DNA of 41,852 bases, from the NCBI GenBank assembly GCA_944384835.1, contig CALWUU010000037.1:1-41852 (forward strand). Reading direction: 5' to 3'. Both the position numbers and the translations under genes were made by a program. This DNA comes from an uncultured Clostridia bacterium. Its GTDB lineage: Bacteria > Bacillota > Clostridia > Oscillospirales > Acutalibacteraceae. The notes under the pieces are model-generated. The model was not told where the DNA came from. It was given only the letters and a program-made list of their open reading frames with translations, and made no database searches. Shown here in pieces: positions 33,206 through 41,641 of the stretch (positions are counted from its first letter, which is position 1; each line of letters starts with the position of its first letter).

Positions 33206-33700
33206 ATGAAATATACCCTCTCAGTTTTAGTTGAAAACCAACCGGGTGTTTTGTCTAAAGTTTCCGGCCTGTTTTCACGCCGTGGCTTTAACATTGACAG
33301 CTTAGCTGTTGGTGTGACAGAAGACCCTGCTATCTCTCGTATCACTATTGTTGTGGACGGAGATGAACACATTGTAGAACAAGTAGAAAAACAACTGAAC
33401 AAATTGATTGCTGTGATCAAGGTTAAGAATTTAACGACTTCCGGCAGTTATGTAAGCTGTTTATTGATGTTGGTAAAAGTAACTTGCAGTACAAAACAGC
33501 GTTTGGAAGTTATGAAAATTGCAGAGCAAATGAAAGCTGATGTAGTGGACGTAGCAAATAATTCGCTTACATTACAGTACGCAAATACTTTAGAGAATAT
33601 TGAAACTCTAACCAGTTTGTTAAGACCATATGGTATTAAAGAACTGGTCCGCACCGGAACAGTCGCTCTGGAGAGAGGCTCTTCCACAGCGAATAAATAG
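33206..33700 (+). CDS. ilvN: Acetolactate synthase small (regulatory) subunit
   Basis: The small subunit activates IlvB and gives valine feedback control. The 164-residue protein opens with the ACT domain YTLSVLVENQPGVLSKVSGLFSRRGFNIDSLAVGVTEDPAISRITIVVDGD and closes with the C-terminal domain ending LLRPYGIKELVRTGTVALERG. Length is normal for the family. AGGAGGG lies before the ATG. It is the middle gene of ilvB-ilvN-ilvC. Confidence 0.96.
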   Translation: MKYTLSVLVENQPGVLSKVSGLFSRRGFNIDSLAVGVTEDPAISRITIVVDGDEHIVEQVEKQLNKLIAVIKVKNLTTSGSYVSCLLMLVKVTCSTKQRLEVMKIAEQMKADVVDVANNSLTLQYANTLENIETLTSLLRPYGIKELVRTGTVALERGSSTANK

Positions 33701-33731
33701 ATATAAGCCTAGCGCTCTGCGTAAGACTTAG

Positions 33732-34769
<1,038 letters not shown>

Positions 34770-34781
34770 TTTGACGATATA

Positions 34782-34821
34782 AAAATACTCTGCATGGATA
34801 TCCATGCAGAGTATTTTTTTG
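34782..34821 (+). terminator. ilvBNC terminator
   Basis: A perfect 38-bp palindrome (two 19-bp arms, centre GGATATCC) ending in a T run. It closes the operon; its symmetry lets it act on both strands. Confidence 0.92.
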
Positions 34822-35537
34822 TACAAAGAAGTTCCGCGACTATCATGGGGTAAACTGAAACGATAAAAATAGAACCCTTAAAGTGTCCGGTTAAAAGTGT
34901 ATCTTGCTGGTAACACAAAGAAAACTGATTCAACTAAAATGAAAATACAAACGCAAAATAAAATCATAATTAGTTTGGCAGATATAAAATCCGGTGATAA
35001 ATACCGCATAGTGTCACCCGATAGTAATTTCAAGAAAACAGGCTCAGGGAGTTCCCGCAAAATCATATGCCATAGAACCTCTATGGTGCAGTGCGTGATT
35101 TAGAATACTATTGTACCTGAAATATCGAAGGAAGGTGTTTGTAAAGAAAAAAGGTAATAAAAGAAATTACAGGTTGTTATGTCATGGATAGAAACAAAAA
35201 TCATGGAAGGATTATTAACATGTTGTTTGTCATACAGTCGTATTCTTTTGGTATACCGCAGGCAATGTGCCTATCAGTATTTATGAGATCTTTGAAAGAG
35301 AAAACAGTCTGATGGCACAATTTCAAAGATTTGGAATTATGAAATAAGATAGTCATCCTTTCCGACCGAAAACTCCGGTCCATTGATATCATTTCGAAAA
35401 AGGAAGCTTTGTCAAAGGTGTGTATTATAAATGCTTAAAATGTATATTTTCATATTTAAAATAGGTATTAGACATTATAATTGCTTGTATTTATAATAAA
35501 ATCAGTGAATAAAAAATCAGCCTTGCAAAGGAAGATG
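34822..35537. other. Gene-poor spacer between ilvC and the C39-like peptidase gene
   Basis: About 700 bp. Small open frames on both strands (for example 34897-35103 plus, 34878-35066 minus, 35201-35392 minus) match nothing I know and overlap one another. Some stretches read like decayed coding sequence. No repeats or RNA structures stand out. Confidence 0.5.
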
Positions 35538-36386
35538 ATGAAGCTGATGAGAGAGACAATCAGGATGATAAGCATATTTTTGTCTCTTTTTTTCATGGGA
35601 GGTCTTGTAGCCTGCAGCCAATCACAAGACGCTGTAATTGGCATAAGAACATCACACAGCGAGGATAATGCAGTCTATCTTATGGATAATTTATCAAAAG
35701 ATAAGATGCAGTTTGCTGTATGCAAAGAGGAGACCATGACCGAGAAAATAGAACAGTCAAATTCCGAAGAAGTCCCGGCTTCCTATCAAATTGAACAATT
35801 CGATGTGATCTTTCAGATGCCGGAGCTTCCTACCGGATGCGAAATTACAGCGATGACCATGGCTCTTCGTTACTATGGTTTGGATGCAGATAAAGTCGTT
35901 ATGGCAACAGACTATCTGCCAACAGTTCCACTGTCGCTTCAGTATGGAAATGATGGCTTACTGTATGGCCCGGATATCAATCAATATTTTGTAGGTAATC
36001 CAGCAACCGGCGAAGGGTATATTTGCGGAACAACTGCTATAACCACAGCTGTAAATCAATATCTGCAGGATGCAGGAAGCTTCTTGCGGGCGGTAGATAA
36101 AACCGGCAGCTCTATAGAGGAACTGTACCACATGGTAAGCCAAAATACACCTGTAGTTGTTTGGATAACTATTTCCATGACAGAAAGAAATATAAACGGT
36201 GGCTGGTATACACAAACTGGAGAGTATGTAGATTGGGCAACCAATGATCATGGAGCTGTTTTAATTGGGTATACACAGGATTCTGTGACCCTTGCCGATC
36301 CGATTTCCGGCATAGTTACTTATAGTCGTGAAGCATTTGAACATGTATTTGAATCACGCGGAAACCAATGTGTGATTCTGCAATAA
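35538..36386 (+). CDS. C39-like cysteine peptidase lipoprotein
   Basis: The product (about 282 residues) has a lipoprotein signal ending GLVAC (Cys26). The catalytic domain resembles the C39-like peptidase group: LPTGCEITAMTMALRYYG with the likely nucleophile Cys101, and WATNDHGAVLIGYTQDSVTLADP with His238 and Asp254. ATG 35538 follows AAAGGA by 5 nt; ATG 35535 and 35547 are alternatives. The protein should act outside the membrane. Such proteins are common as surface proteases in gut Firmicutes; the substrate is unknown. The flavodoxin gene follows 23 nt later. Confidence 0.85.
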   Translation: MKLMRETIRMISIFLSLFFMGGLVACSQSQDAVIGIRTSHSEDNAVYLMDNLSKDKMQFAVCKEETMTEKIEQSNSEEVPASYQIEQFDVIFQMPELPTGCEITAMTMALRYYGLDADKVVMATDYLPTVPLSLQYGNDGLLYGPDINQYFVGNPATGEGYICGTTAITTAVNQYLQDAGSFLRAVDKTGSSIEELYHMVSQNTPVVVWITISMTERNINGGWYTQTGEYVDWATNDHGAVLIGYTQDSVTLADPISGIVTYSREAFEHVFESRGNQCVILQ

Positions 36387-36409
36387 TCTGTAAGAAAGAA
36401 GGAATTTGT

Positions 36410-37120
36410 ATGAAAAGATTGACTGCGCTGCTTCTTGCGATTACTTTGACGCTTTCCCTTACGGCCTGCGGAGGTTCCGGTCAGAGTAATGAAAACATCT
36501 CATCCTTACATTCTTCTGAGACTTCTGTGACTGAGGAAGCATATGAAACGGCAGAGGAGTCCGGTTTGGGTTCAGAAGAACAAAGCAGCATTCTGGTTGC
36601 CTATTTTTCCTGGGCGGATAATGCGATTCTGGAGGAGAATGTGGATGCCGTAGCATCTCCCAGTGTCATAGCACCAGGAAATGTGCAGCAGTTAGCGGAA
36701 TGGGTGCAGGAGGAAACAGGAGCGGATCTGTTTTCTATCCGTGTGACGGAGCCCTACTCCAGTGACTGGGATGATTGTCTGGCCCGAGCCAATCGGGAAC
36801 GCGGGGATAACGCTCGGCCAGAGCTTGTGGAAACCATAGAAGATCTCTCACAATATGACACGATTTTTCTTGGGTACCCCAACTGGTGGTACGGAGTGCC
36901 TATGGCATTGCTCACCTTCTTGGAGAGCAATGATTTTTCCGGAAAGCAGGTCTATCTTTTTTGTTCCCATGGTACTGGCGGGCTTTCCAACAGTGTGGAA
37001 ATCATTACAGAAGCCATCCCTGATGCGGAAATCTCAGACAATATCTTTGACTGTTATGAGGAAGAGGCACCTTCCTCTCAGGAAGATATCCAGAGTTGGG
37101 TTGCAGAACTTGAATATTAA
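36410..37120 (+). CDS. Flavodoxin-domain lipoprotein
   Basis: From ATG 36410 (AAGGAATTTG upstream) the product is 236 residues. It has a lipoprotein signal ending SLTAC (Cys20), a Ser/Glu-rich linker of about 40 residues, then a flavodoxin domain: SILVAYFSWADNA for the phosphate loop, YDTIFLGYPNWWYGVPMALLTFLESNDFSGKQVYLFCSHGTGGLSNSV for the isoalloxazine region. The FMN protein is therefore displayed outside the cell membrane. It probably forms an operon with the C39-like gene. An aldo/keto reductase remnant follows, a common partner in this type of neighbourhood. Confidence 0.9.
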   Translation: MKRLTALLLAITLTLSLTACGGSGQSNENISSLHSSETSVTEEAYETAEESGLGSEEQSSILVAYFSWADNAILEENVDAVASPSVIAPGNVQQLAEWVQEETGADLFSIRVTEPYSSDWDDCLARANRERGDNARPELVETIEDLSQYDTIFLGYPNWWYGVPMALLTFLESNDFSGKQVYLFCSHGTGGLSNSVEIITEAIPDAEISDNIFDCYEEEAPSSQEDIQSWVAELEY

Positions 37121-37156
37121 GAGGTTCTTTATTGAGGAATTTGAAAGGAGGTTTTT

Positions 37157-37313
37157 TTGCTACTCAATGATACGTATCTTTTATCCAACAGTGTACAGAT
37201 TCCTAAGCTGGGCATTTGGTTTATTGCGGATGATAAAGCTGCATAGTCCCATGCGAAAAGCTATTGCAATTGGTTATAGACATATTGATACTTCTCAGCT
37301 TATATATAAATAG
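37157..37313 (+). pseudogene. Aldo/keto reductase N-terminal remnant, frameshifted
   Basis: After an AAAGGAGG site, TTG 37157 reads about 29 codons (SNSVQIPKLGIWFI) that match the aldo/keto reductase N-terminus, then a stop at 37244. Another frame continues with AIAIGYRHIDTSQLIYK, the family's GYRxIDTA region with the catalytic Asp. The gene stops after about 50 residues, so nothing like an active barrel is left. It is a true pseudogene, not a sequencing slip alone, because the rest of the gene is missing. Confidence 0.78.
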
Positions 37314-37361
37314 GGTGTGGCAGATAGCACAGAATTATAAATGAGGCAGAGATAAACAAAA

Positions 37362-37570
37362 ATAGCAAGGTTGCCGCAGAATGACGAACAAATGACCACG
37401 GAGCCAAGAAACGTTGTTTTATATCAGGCAATTCATTGGTTATCTATTACGCGGCCAGCTTTTGGAACTTTACCCGTCTGGGGAAAATAGGTGGTATTTC
37501 TGGATCGGCTTTCCGCGACCTGTCGGACTATGGGGAATGTAACGTTTACGGTGTTTGAAATAAATAAAAA
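37362..37570 (+). pseudogene. Cyclophilin-like fold protein remnant, two frameshifts
   Basis: Three successive frames join into one C-terminal domain: LPQNDEQMTTEPRNVVLYQ (from 37371), NSLVIYYAASFWNFTRLGK then IGGISGSAFRDLSDYG (from about 37427), and GNVTFTVFEINK (from about 37533). This is the pattern of small cyclophilin-like proteins that often sit beside flavodoxin and aldo/keto reductase genes. Two shifts break it and the N-terminal half is not recognisable. Confidence 0.7.
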
Positions 37571-38014
37571 TATAGTGTGTGTCCTTTTCTGGATAGGTAC
37601 ATGGGATAAGCAGATATGTGTAAACGCCGCTGTAACAACAGCGGCGTTTTTTGAAAAAAATGTTATGTTTTTGTCATTATCAAACATTTGCATATGAACT
37701 TACCTGAGTGCCGATGACTGACCTGTGGGAGGATGACAATAACTGTGCCGTGTGTGAGGTTAACAGCGCTCTCACTTTTTTGTACCAGTCTTTACCTGTG
37801 TGTAGAGCAGAATTCGTCTGCCGCTTATTTTGGGGCGGGATAAACATGCTGGTTGCTACGGCAGAGGGGTTCCAAGGTAATGTTTAACAGATTCATGGTG
37901 CTTTTACCAGATTTAGTCAGCAGATTTAGGTAGGAATACTCGATAGATATAGTACTGAGCAAAAGAGTATAGACAATCATTTGGTATCGAATATTCTGTC
38001 GATTGCATGCAGTT
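37571..38014. other. Remnant-rich spacer with a hairpin
   Basis: No intact gene. A terminator sits at 37622-37653. The stretch 37700-37980 reads like decayed coding sequence but matches nothing I can name. Confidence 0.5.
37622..37653 (+). terminator. Terminator after the cyclophilin-like remnant
   Basis: Perfect 12-bp stem AAACGCCGCTGT/ACAGCGGCGTTT with a 4-nt loop and T run. Confidence 0.88.
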
Positions 38015-38404
38015 TTATCTTGAATTTTTATCTTGTTTTTTCTTTAGGATTTTTTTTGCTTCCTGTTGTTTGCGAATGTGATACCGAAGATAATCCAGCT
38101 GTTCCAACAGTTTTTCCTGGGAATGAATTTGATCCAATATGCTGCACCGCTTTTTATCAAGTATCCGCATACGCTGTATTTCTGTACCCTTTTGTTCTAA
38201 CAGTTTCATATAGGACTTCACTTCAGGATTTTCAAATCCTATGTTATACAGGGACATAATCAGGCTCAGACGTTCCAGATCCGTATCATCGTACTGCCAA
38301 GAATCCAGCGTTTTTTTCTCTGAGCCATCTATCTCCCGGCTTTCATATTCTTTCAAAATTTTCATGGGGATATTGTAGCGCTCACTTACTTCTCGGATGG
38401 TCAT
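38015..38404 (-). CDS. MerR family transcriptional regulator
   Basis: From ATG 38404 (AAGGAG upstream) the protein is 129 residues. The start MTIREVSERYNIPMKILKEYESREI is the MerR winged helix, though the usual RYYE of the second helix is changed to KEYE. LERLSLIMSLYNIGFENPEVKSYM follows, and then a Lys/Gln-rich coiled coil dimerisation region (about residues 70-125). There is no obvious effector domain or Cys sensor. It lies downstream of lysR on the same strand but behind its terminator. Confidence 0.8.
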   Translation of the reverse strand: MTIREVSERYNIPMKILKEYESREIDGSEKKTLDSWQYDDTDLERLSLIMSLYNIGFENPEVKSYMKLLEQKGTEIQRMRILDKKRCSILDQIHSQEKLLEQLDYLRYHIRKQQEAKKILKKKQDKNSR

Positions 38405-38433
38405 TTGTTTGCTCCTTCCTGACAGACGATACA

Positions 38434-38466
38434 ATAAAAAATAGGCGTTCCGTTTGGAACACCTAT
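38434..38466 (-). terminator. Terminator of the LysR gene
   Basis: ATAGGCGTTCC/GGAACACCTAT stem with one G-T pair, then T-run on the minus strand. Confidence 0.82.
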
Positions 38467-38511
38467 ATTGTAACGCTGGTACGAAAACATGTCTAATGCT
38501 TATATTAAATC

Positions 38512-39390
38512 TTAAAATATTCCTGATATGTATTTCTTAGAATAATCAATAAACGCAGCCGAGGCAGGAGAAAATGTCTGCGTTTTCTTCCATACCAGTA
38601 CCGTGCCGGATTCCAGTCCCGGAGAAAGAGGGATAAAATGCAGCCCCGGATAGCGGCACACCATATTCAATGTAAAAACACAGGCACCGCTATCCCGGGC
38701 GAGGGATGCCAAATTATACAGCAGGTTCCCGCTGGCGATGATATGCAGGTTTTCTGAATGAGCGCCAAACCAGTTGTAAAGTTCATTCTGAAGATTTTCT
38801 CGTCCCGGCATTATTAATGGCACACCGACCAGATCTGCTGGACTGATACTGCTTTTTGCAGATAGTTCAGAATCCTCATTTACCAGAACACCCCATTGTT
38901 CCCGAACTGGTGTGCGAATAAAGCTGTATTTGGCAATATCCACTGGTTCCTGTAACAGTCCTACATCCAGCAGTCCCCGCTCAATACGTTCCTTAATATT
39001 ATCAGAGTTGCCGCTGTAAATAGAAAAAGTTACCAATGGATTTTCACTTTGAAACGCAGTGAGAAGCTGTGTAAGAAACCGGGAACTCTGCAGTTCTCCG
39101 CTGCCAATGGCAATGGTTCCGGCTAGTTGTTCCTGCCTGTGCAGAAAATCGTCCTTTGTTTTATCAGCTAAGGCAACGATCTCTTCCGCCCGGCGCCGCA
39201 AGAGCATACCGTCTTCTGTGAGAATGATACGATGTTTACTCCGTCGAAAAAGGGAGACCCCCAGTTCTTCTTCCAGCTGCATTAACTGTCTTGATAGTGT
39301 AGGTTGGGTCAGATGCAGAAGATTGGCTGCTTTTGTGATGTTTTCTTCCCTGGCAACCATTAAAAAATACTTTAAAACACGGATTTCCAT
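38512..39390 (-). CDS. LysR family transcriptional regulator
   Basis: The 292-residue protein has the LysR N-terminal winged helix: EIRVLKYFLMVAREENITKAANLLHLTQPTLSRQLMQLEEELGVSLFRRSKHRIILTEDG. The substrate-binding domain follows, with typical GTIAIGSGELQSSRF and RGLLDVGLLQEPVD. It is divergent from the DUF4405 gene, with two 15-bp T-N11-A palindromes in the gap, so it probably controls that gene and itself. The inducer is unknown. Its coding sequence appears richer in G+C than the sporulation genes in the first half of the window. Confidence 0.94.
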   Translation of the reverse strand: MEIRVLKYFLMVAREENITKAANLLHLTQPTLSRQLMQLEEELGVSLFRRSKHRIILTEDGMLLRRRAEEIVALADKTKDDFLHRQEQLAGTIAIGSGELQSSRFLTQLLTAFQSENPLVTFSIYSGNSDNIKERIERGLLDVGLLQEPVDIAKYSFIRTPVREQWGVLVNEDSELSAKSSISPADLVGVPLIMPGRENLQNELYNWFGAHSENLHIIASGNLLYNLASLARDSGACVFTLNMVCRYPGLHFIPLSPGLESGTVLVWKKTQTFSPASAAFIDYSKKYISGIF

Positions 39391-39461
39391 AACACAGCAC
39401 CTTCTCTTTTTATTAGAATAGCATATTTTATTTGCAGAATCAACATATATAAGATTTTGAT

Positions 39462-39476
39462 ATGCTTATTAAGCAT
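39462..39476. promoter_or_regulatory. LysR-type box 1
   Basis: ATGCTTATTAAGCAT, a perfect 15-bp palindrome with the T-N11-A pattern, in the lysR/DUF4405 divergent gap. Confidence 0.6.
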
Positions 39477-39547
39477 TAAAATGAGAAAGGATTGAAGTTT
39501 CACCGCTCTATGTTAGTGCTGCTGATGAACTAAAATATTTTTTAAAA

Positions 39548-39562
39548 ATGCATTTTATGCAT
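39548..39562. promoter_or_regulatory. LysR-type box 2
   Basis: ATGCATTTTATGCAT, a second 15-bp T-N11-A palindrome, about 86 bp from box 1 and just ahead of the DUF4405 promoter. Confidence 0.6.
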
Positions 39563-39584
39563 TATTTATGATTCAACATAAGTA

Positions 39585-39614
39585 TTAGACATGAAATAAA
39601 AAGGGCGATATACT
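39585..39614 (+). promoter_or_regulatory. Promoter of the DUF4405 gene
   Basis: TTAGAC (39585-39590), 18-bp spacer, TATACT (39609-39614). Confidence 0.6.
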
Positions 39615-39648
39615 GAATTTGTAAACGGATACAAGGAGGAGATCAGAT

Positions 39649-40350
39649 TTGAGACCAAAAGCCATTGTAAAAATTATTGTGGATTTGGCGATGACAGTTT
39701 TGCTGTTTTGCTTAATGGCTTATTTGCTGGTGGGAGAAACTGCTCATGAATGGCTGGGGGTGGCACTGTTTTGCCTTTTTATTATACACCATATTCTTAA
39801 CTGGAATTGGCACAGAAATTTGGTAAAAGGACGTTATACACTGTTACGTATTGTACAAACTGTAATCAATACACTAATATTGCTGTCCATGATTGGCTTG
39901 ATGATAAGCGGAATCATTTTGTCCCGGGAGGTATTCGATTTTCTTCCGATTTCGGGAGGGATGGGTTTTGCCCGTACTTTGCATATGCTGGCATCATATT
40001 GGGGTTTTTTATTTATGAGTCTGCATTTAGGACTCCACTGGAGCATGATTGTGGCAATGATTCGTAAGACGGCAGGAACAAAAACACCATCTGCTGTTCG
40101 CACTTGGTTGCTTCGCATTTTAATGCTTCTGCTTGCTGCTTTCGGTGTCTATGCTTTTATTAAAAATGATATTGCCTCCTATATGCTGCTGCGTACGCAT
40201 TTTGTGTTCTTTGATATGGAGCAGCCTCTGGTTCTGTTCTTCCTAGAATATCTCGGAATGATGGGATTATGGGCCGCGATTGCTTATTATATAGGAAAGT
40301 TGTTGGGTTATTACAGAAAACGTGGCGAAGGGAAGAAGGTTGAGTACTGA
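39649..40350 (+). CDS. DUF4405 membrane protein, probable b-type cytochrome
   Basis: The 233-residue protein starts at TTG 39649, 9 nt after AAGGAGG. It has about five or six membrane helices. Two pairs of histidine-rich motifs are visible: FIIHHILNWNWH (His47, His48, His55) and LHMLASYWGFLFMSLHLGLHWS (His112, His126, His130). These fit the cytochrome-b561-like heme sites of the DUF4405 family. It likely passes electrons across the membrane, perhaps to or from the flavoprotein encoded next. The LysR gene is divergent from it. Confidence 0.85.
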   Translation: MRPKAIVKIIVDLAMTVLLFCLMAYLLVGETAHEWLGVALFCLFIIHHILNWNWHRNLVKGRYTLLRIVQTVINTLILLSMIGLMISGIILSREVFDFLPISGGMGFARTLHMLASYWGFLFMSLHLGLHWSMIVAMIRKTAGTKTPSAVRTWLLRILMLLLAAFGVYAFIKNDIASYMLLRTHFVFFDMEQPLVLFFLEYLGMMGLWAAIAYYIGKLLGYYRKRGEGKKVEY

Positions 40351-40569
40351 ACAGGAGAAAAAACAAAATTGCCTGATATTATCGTTGGAAATTTTTTGAT
40401 TGACCTCATCCTGATGGAATATGCCAATGGAGAGACACGGTGATATTTTAGGGAAGATTTAGTTTTAAAGGAATCTTTTTGAATTGAGCGAGCAGTTTGC
40501 GGTTTTAAGCAGATTTCCGATATATCGGGTAAAATTGAAATAAATGTCTATCAATGAGGAGGAATTGTT
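40351..40569 (+). other. Spacer between the DUF4405 and flavoprotein genes
   Basis: No gene or terminator is seen, so both genes may share a transcript. Confidence 0.4.
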
Positions 40570-41106
40570 ATGAAAATCGTCGTTTTGGAAGGCAGTCCGA
40601 ATCAGAAGGGTTCTTCCAATATGCTGGCAAGTTATTTTAAACAGGGGGCAGAAGAAGCCGGTCATATAGTGGAAATCATCGACGCCGCCCATGCGGATAT
40701 TCATCCCTGCACTGGTTGTATTCATTGTGGTTATGAGGGTCCTTGTGTCCAAAAGGATGATATGGAAGTGTTCCGTGGAAAAATTCTGCATGCAGATATG
40801 ATGGTATTCGTTACACCTTTGTATTATTATAGTATGTCTGCCCAGTTAAAAATACTGGTTGACCGCTTCTGTGCACTCAACAGTTCTATTCGACGTAAGC
40901 GTATCAAATCCGCCCTATTGTCCACAGCTTGGAACAGTGATGACTGGACATTTGAGGCGCTGGAAGCACATTATAAGACCTTGGTGCATTATCTAAATCT
41001 TACGGACATGGGAATGGTGCTGGGATATGGCTGCGGGACACCATCCATGACCGAACATTCTGGGTTTCCGCAGAAAGCATATGAATTGGGAAATAAACTG
41101 AAATAG
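40570..41106 (+). CDS. Flavodoxin-like NAD(P)H-dependent oxidoreductase with CxxC motif
   Basis: The 178-residue protein has the flavodoxin-fold start MKIVVLEGSPNQKGSSNML for FMN phosphate. The cysteine motif CTGCIHCGYEGPC (Cys47, Cys50, Cys53, Cys59) follows, and FVTPLYYYSMSAQLKILVDRF is the typical FMN_red/iron-sulfur flavoprotein segment. It is a flavin reductase-type enzyme of the multimeric flavodoxin group; whether the Cys motif holds a cluster is unsettled. GAGGAGG lies before the ATG. A truncated aldo/keto reductase follows. Confidence 0.9.
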   Translation: MKIVVLEGSPNQKGSSNMLASYFKQGAEEAGHIVEIIDAAHADIHPCTGCIHCGYEGPCVQKDDMEVFRGKILHADMMVFVTPLYYYSMSAQLKILVDRFCALNSSIRRKRIKSALLSTAWNSDDWTFEALEAHYKTLVHYLNLTDMGMVLGYGCGTPSMTEHSGFPQKAYELGNKLK

Positions 41107-41118
41107 GGGATGTATTTT

Positions 41119-41250
41119 ATGGACACGATTCTTTTGAATAATCAAGTAGAAATGCCGTTAGTGGGATTTGGGGTATTTCAGATTACTGACCATTCCATAT
41201 GCAATCAAGCGGTGCTCCATGCTCTGAAAACCGGATACCGCTTGATTGAC
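41119..41250 (+). pseudogene. Truncated aldo/keto reductase
   Basis: ATG 41119 starts [25 protein letters not shown] and reaches KTGYRLID, the first 45 or so residues of an aldo/keto reductase of the 2,5-diketogluconate reductase type. After about 41250 the sequence stops matching the family ([11 protein letters not shown]...), and the open frame ends at 41430 in unrelated DNA. It is therefore a gene cut by a junction. GGGG lies 9 nt before the start. A second, independent reductase remnant lies at 37157. Confidence 0.8.
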
Positions 41251-41393
41251 AAAACCACGCCGAGATTGATACAATTCCATACCTTCAAAAATGCCGTAAA
41301 TCCGCCGTTCCTGGGCGGTTTTTCTATTTTCGGCACTGTGGCGGCGGAGGCAGAACAGCGGTCTTGCCAGAGGGATTCGCTCTTTTCAATGAT

Positions 41394-41428
41394 ACTCTGT
41401 AACGATAGAAAAGCTATCGTTACAGAGT
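41394..41428. repeat. Perfect 15-bp inverted repeat
   Basis: Arms 41394-41408 and 41414-41428 (ACTCTGTAACGATAG and complement), 5-nt loop. The element GCTATCGTTA recurs at 41431-41440. It lacks a T-run, so it is more like a recombination or protein site than a terminator. Confidence 0.65.
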
Positions 41429-41539
41429 AGGGCTATCGTTAAAATGTGCTGTGTAGCTAATTTCAAATGTTAACAAAGCACAAGAACATGAGTTCTCGAA
41501 TCAAATAAATAAAAACTCGCAATCTATTGCGAAAAGCTA

Positions 41540-41568
41540 TTGTAATGAGGGCTGTCCTGTGGTACAAT
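41540..41568 (+). promoter_or_regulatory. Promoter of the surface protein gene
   Basis: TTGTAA (41540-41545), 17-bp spacer, TACAAT (41563-41568). Confidence 0.6.
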
Positions 41569-41641
41569 ATCTATTAAATTCTCTTGATGGTTGAAGAGTC
41601 AGTGTTGCCGTTTGTGGTGAAGAAGGACAGGAGGAGGCACA

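Larger units (their letters stand above)
41251..41641. other. Foreign-looking segment after the reductase junction
   Basis: About 390 bp that fits no gene. A locally GC-rich patch (about 41260-41380) follows the junction, then a hairpin, then the promoter of the next gene. It may be the end of a mobile element or of a deletion; I cannot name the element. Confidence 0.5.

Noticed and set aside
34878-35103. Overlapping small frames after ilvC
   Set aside because: Opposite-strand frames overlapping each other with no match; neither is convincing.
36855-37313. 152-codon frame over the flavodoxin end
   Set aside because: Shadow of flavodoxin for most of its length; only its last part is meaningful, as the aldo/keto reductase remnant.
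37252-41548. Near match of GCGAAAAGCTATTG at 37254 and 41529
   Set aside because: Only about 19 nt and without extended similarity around it; probably chance.
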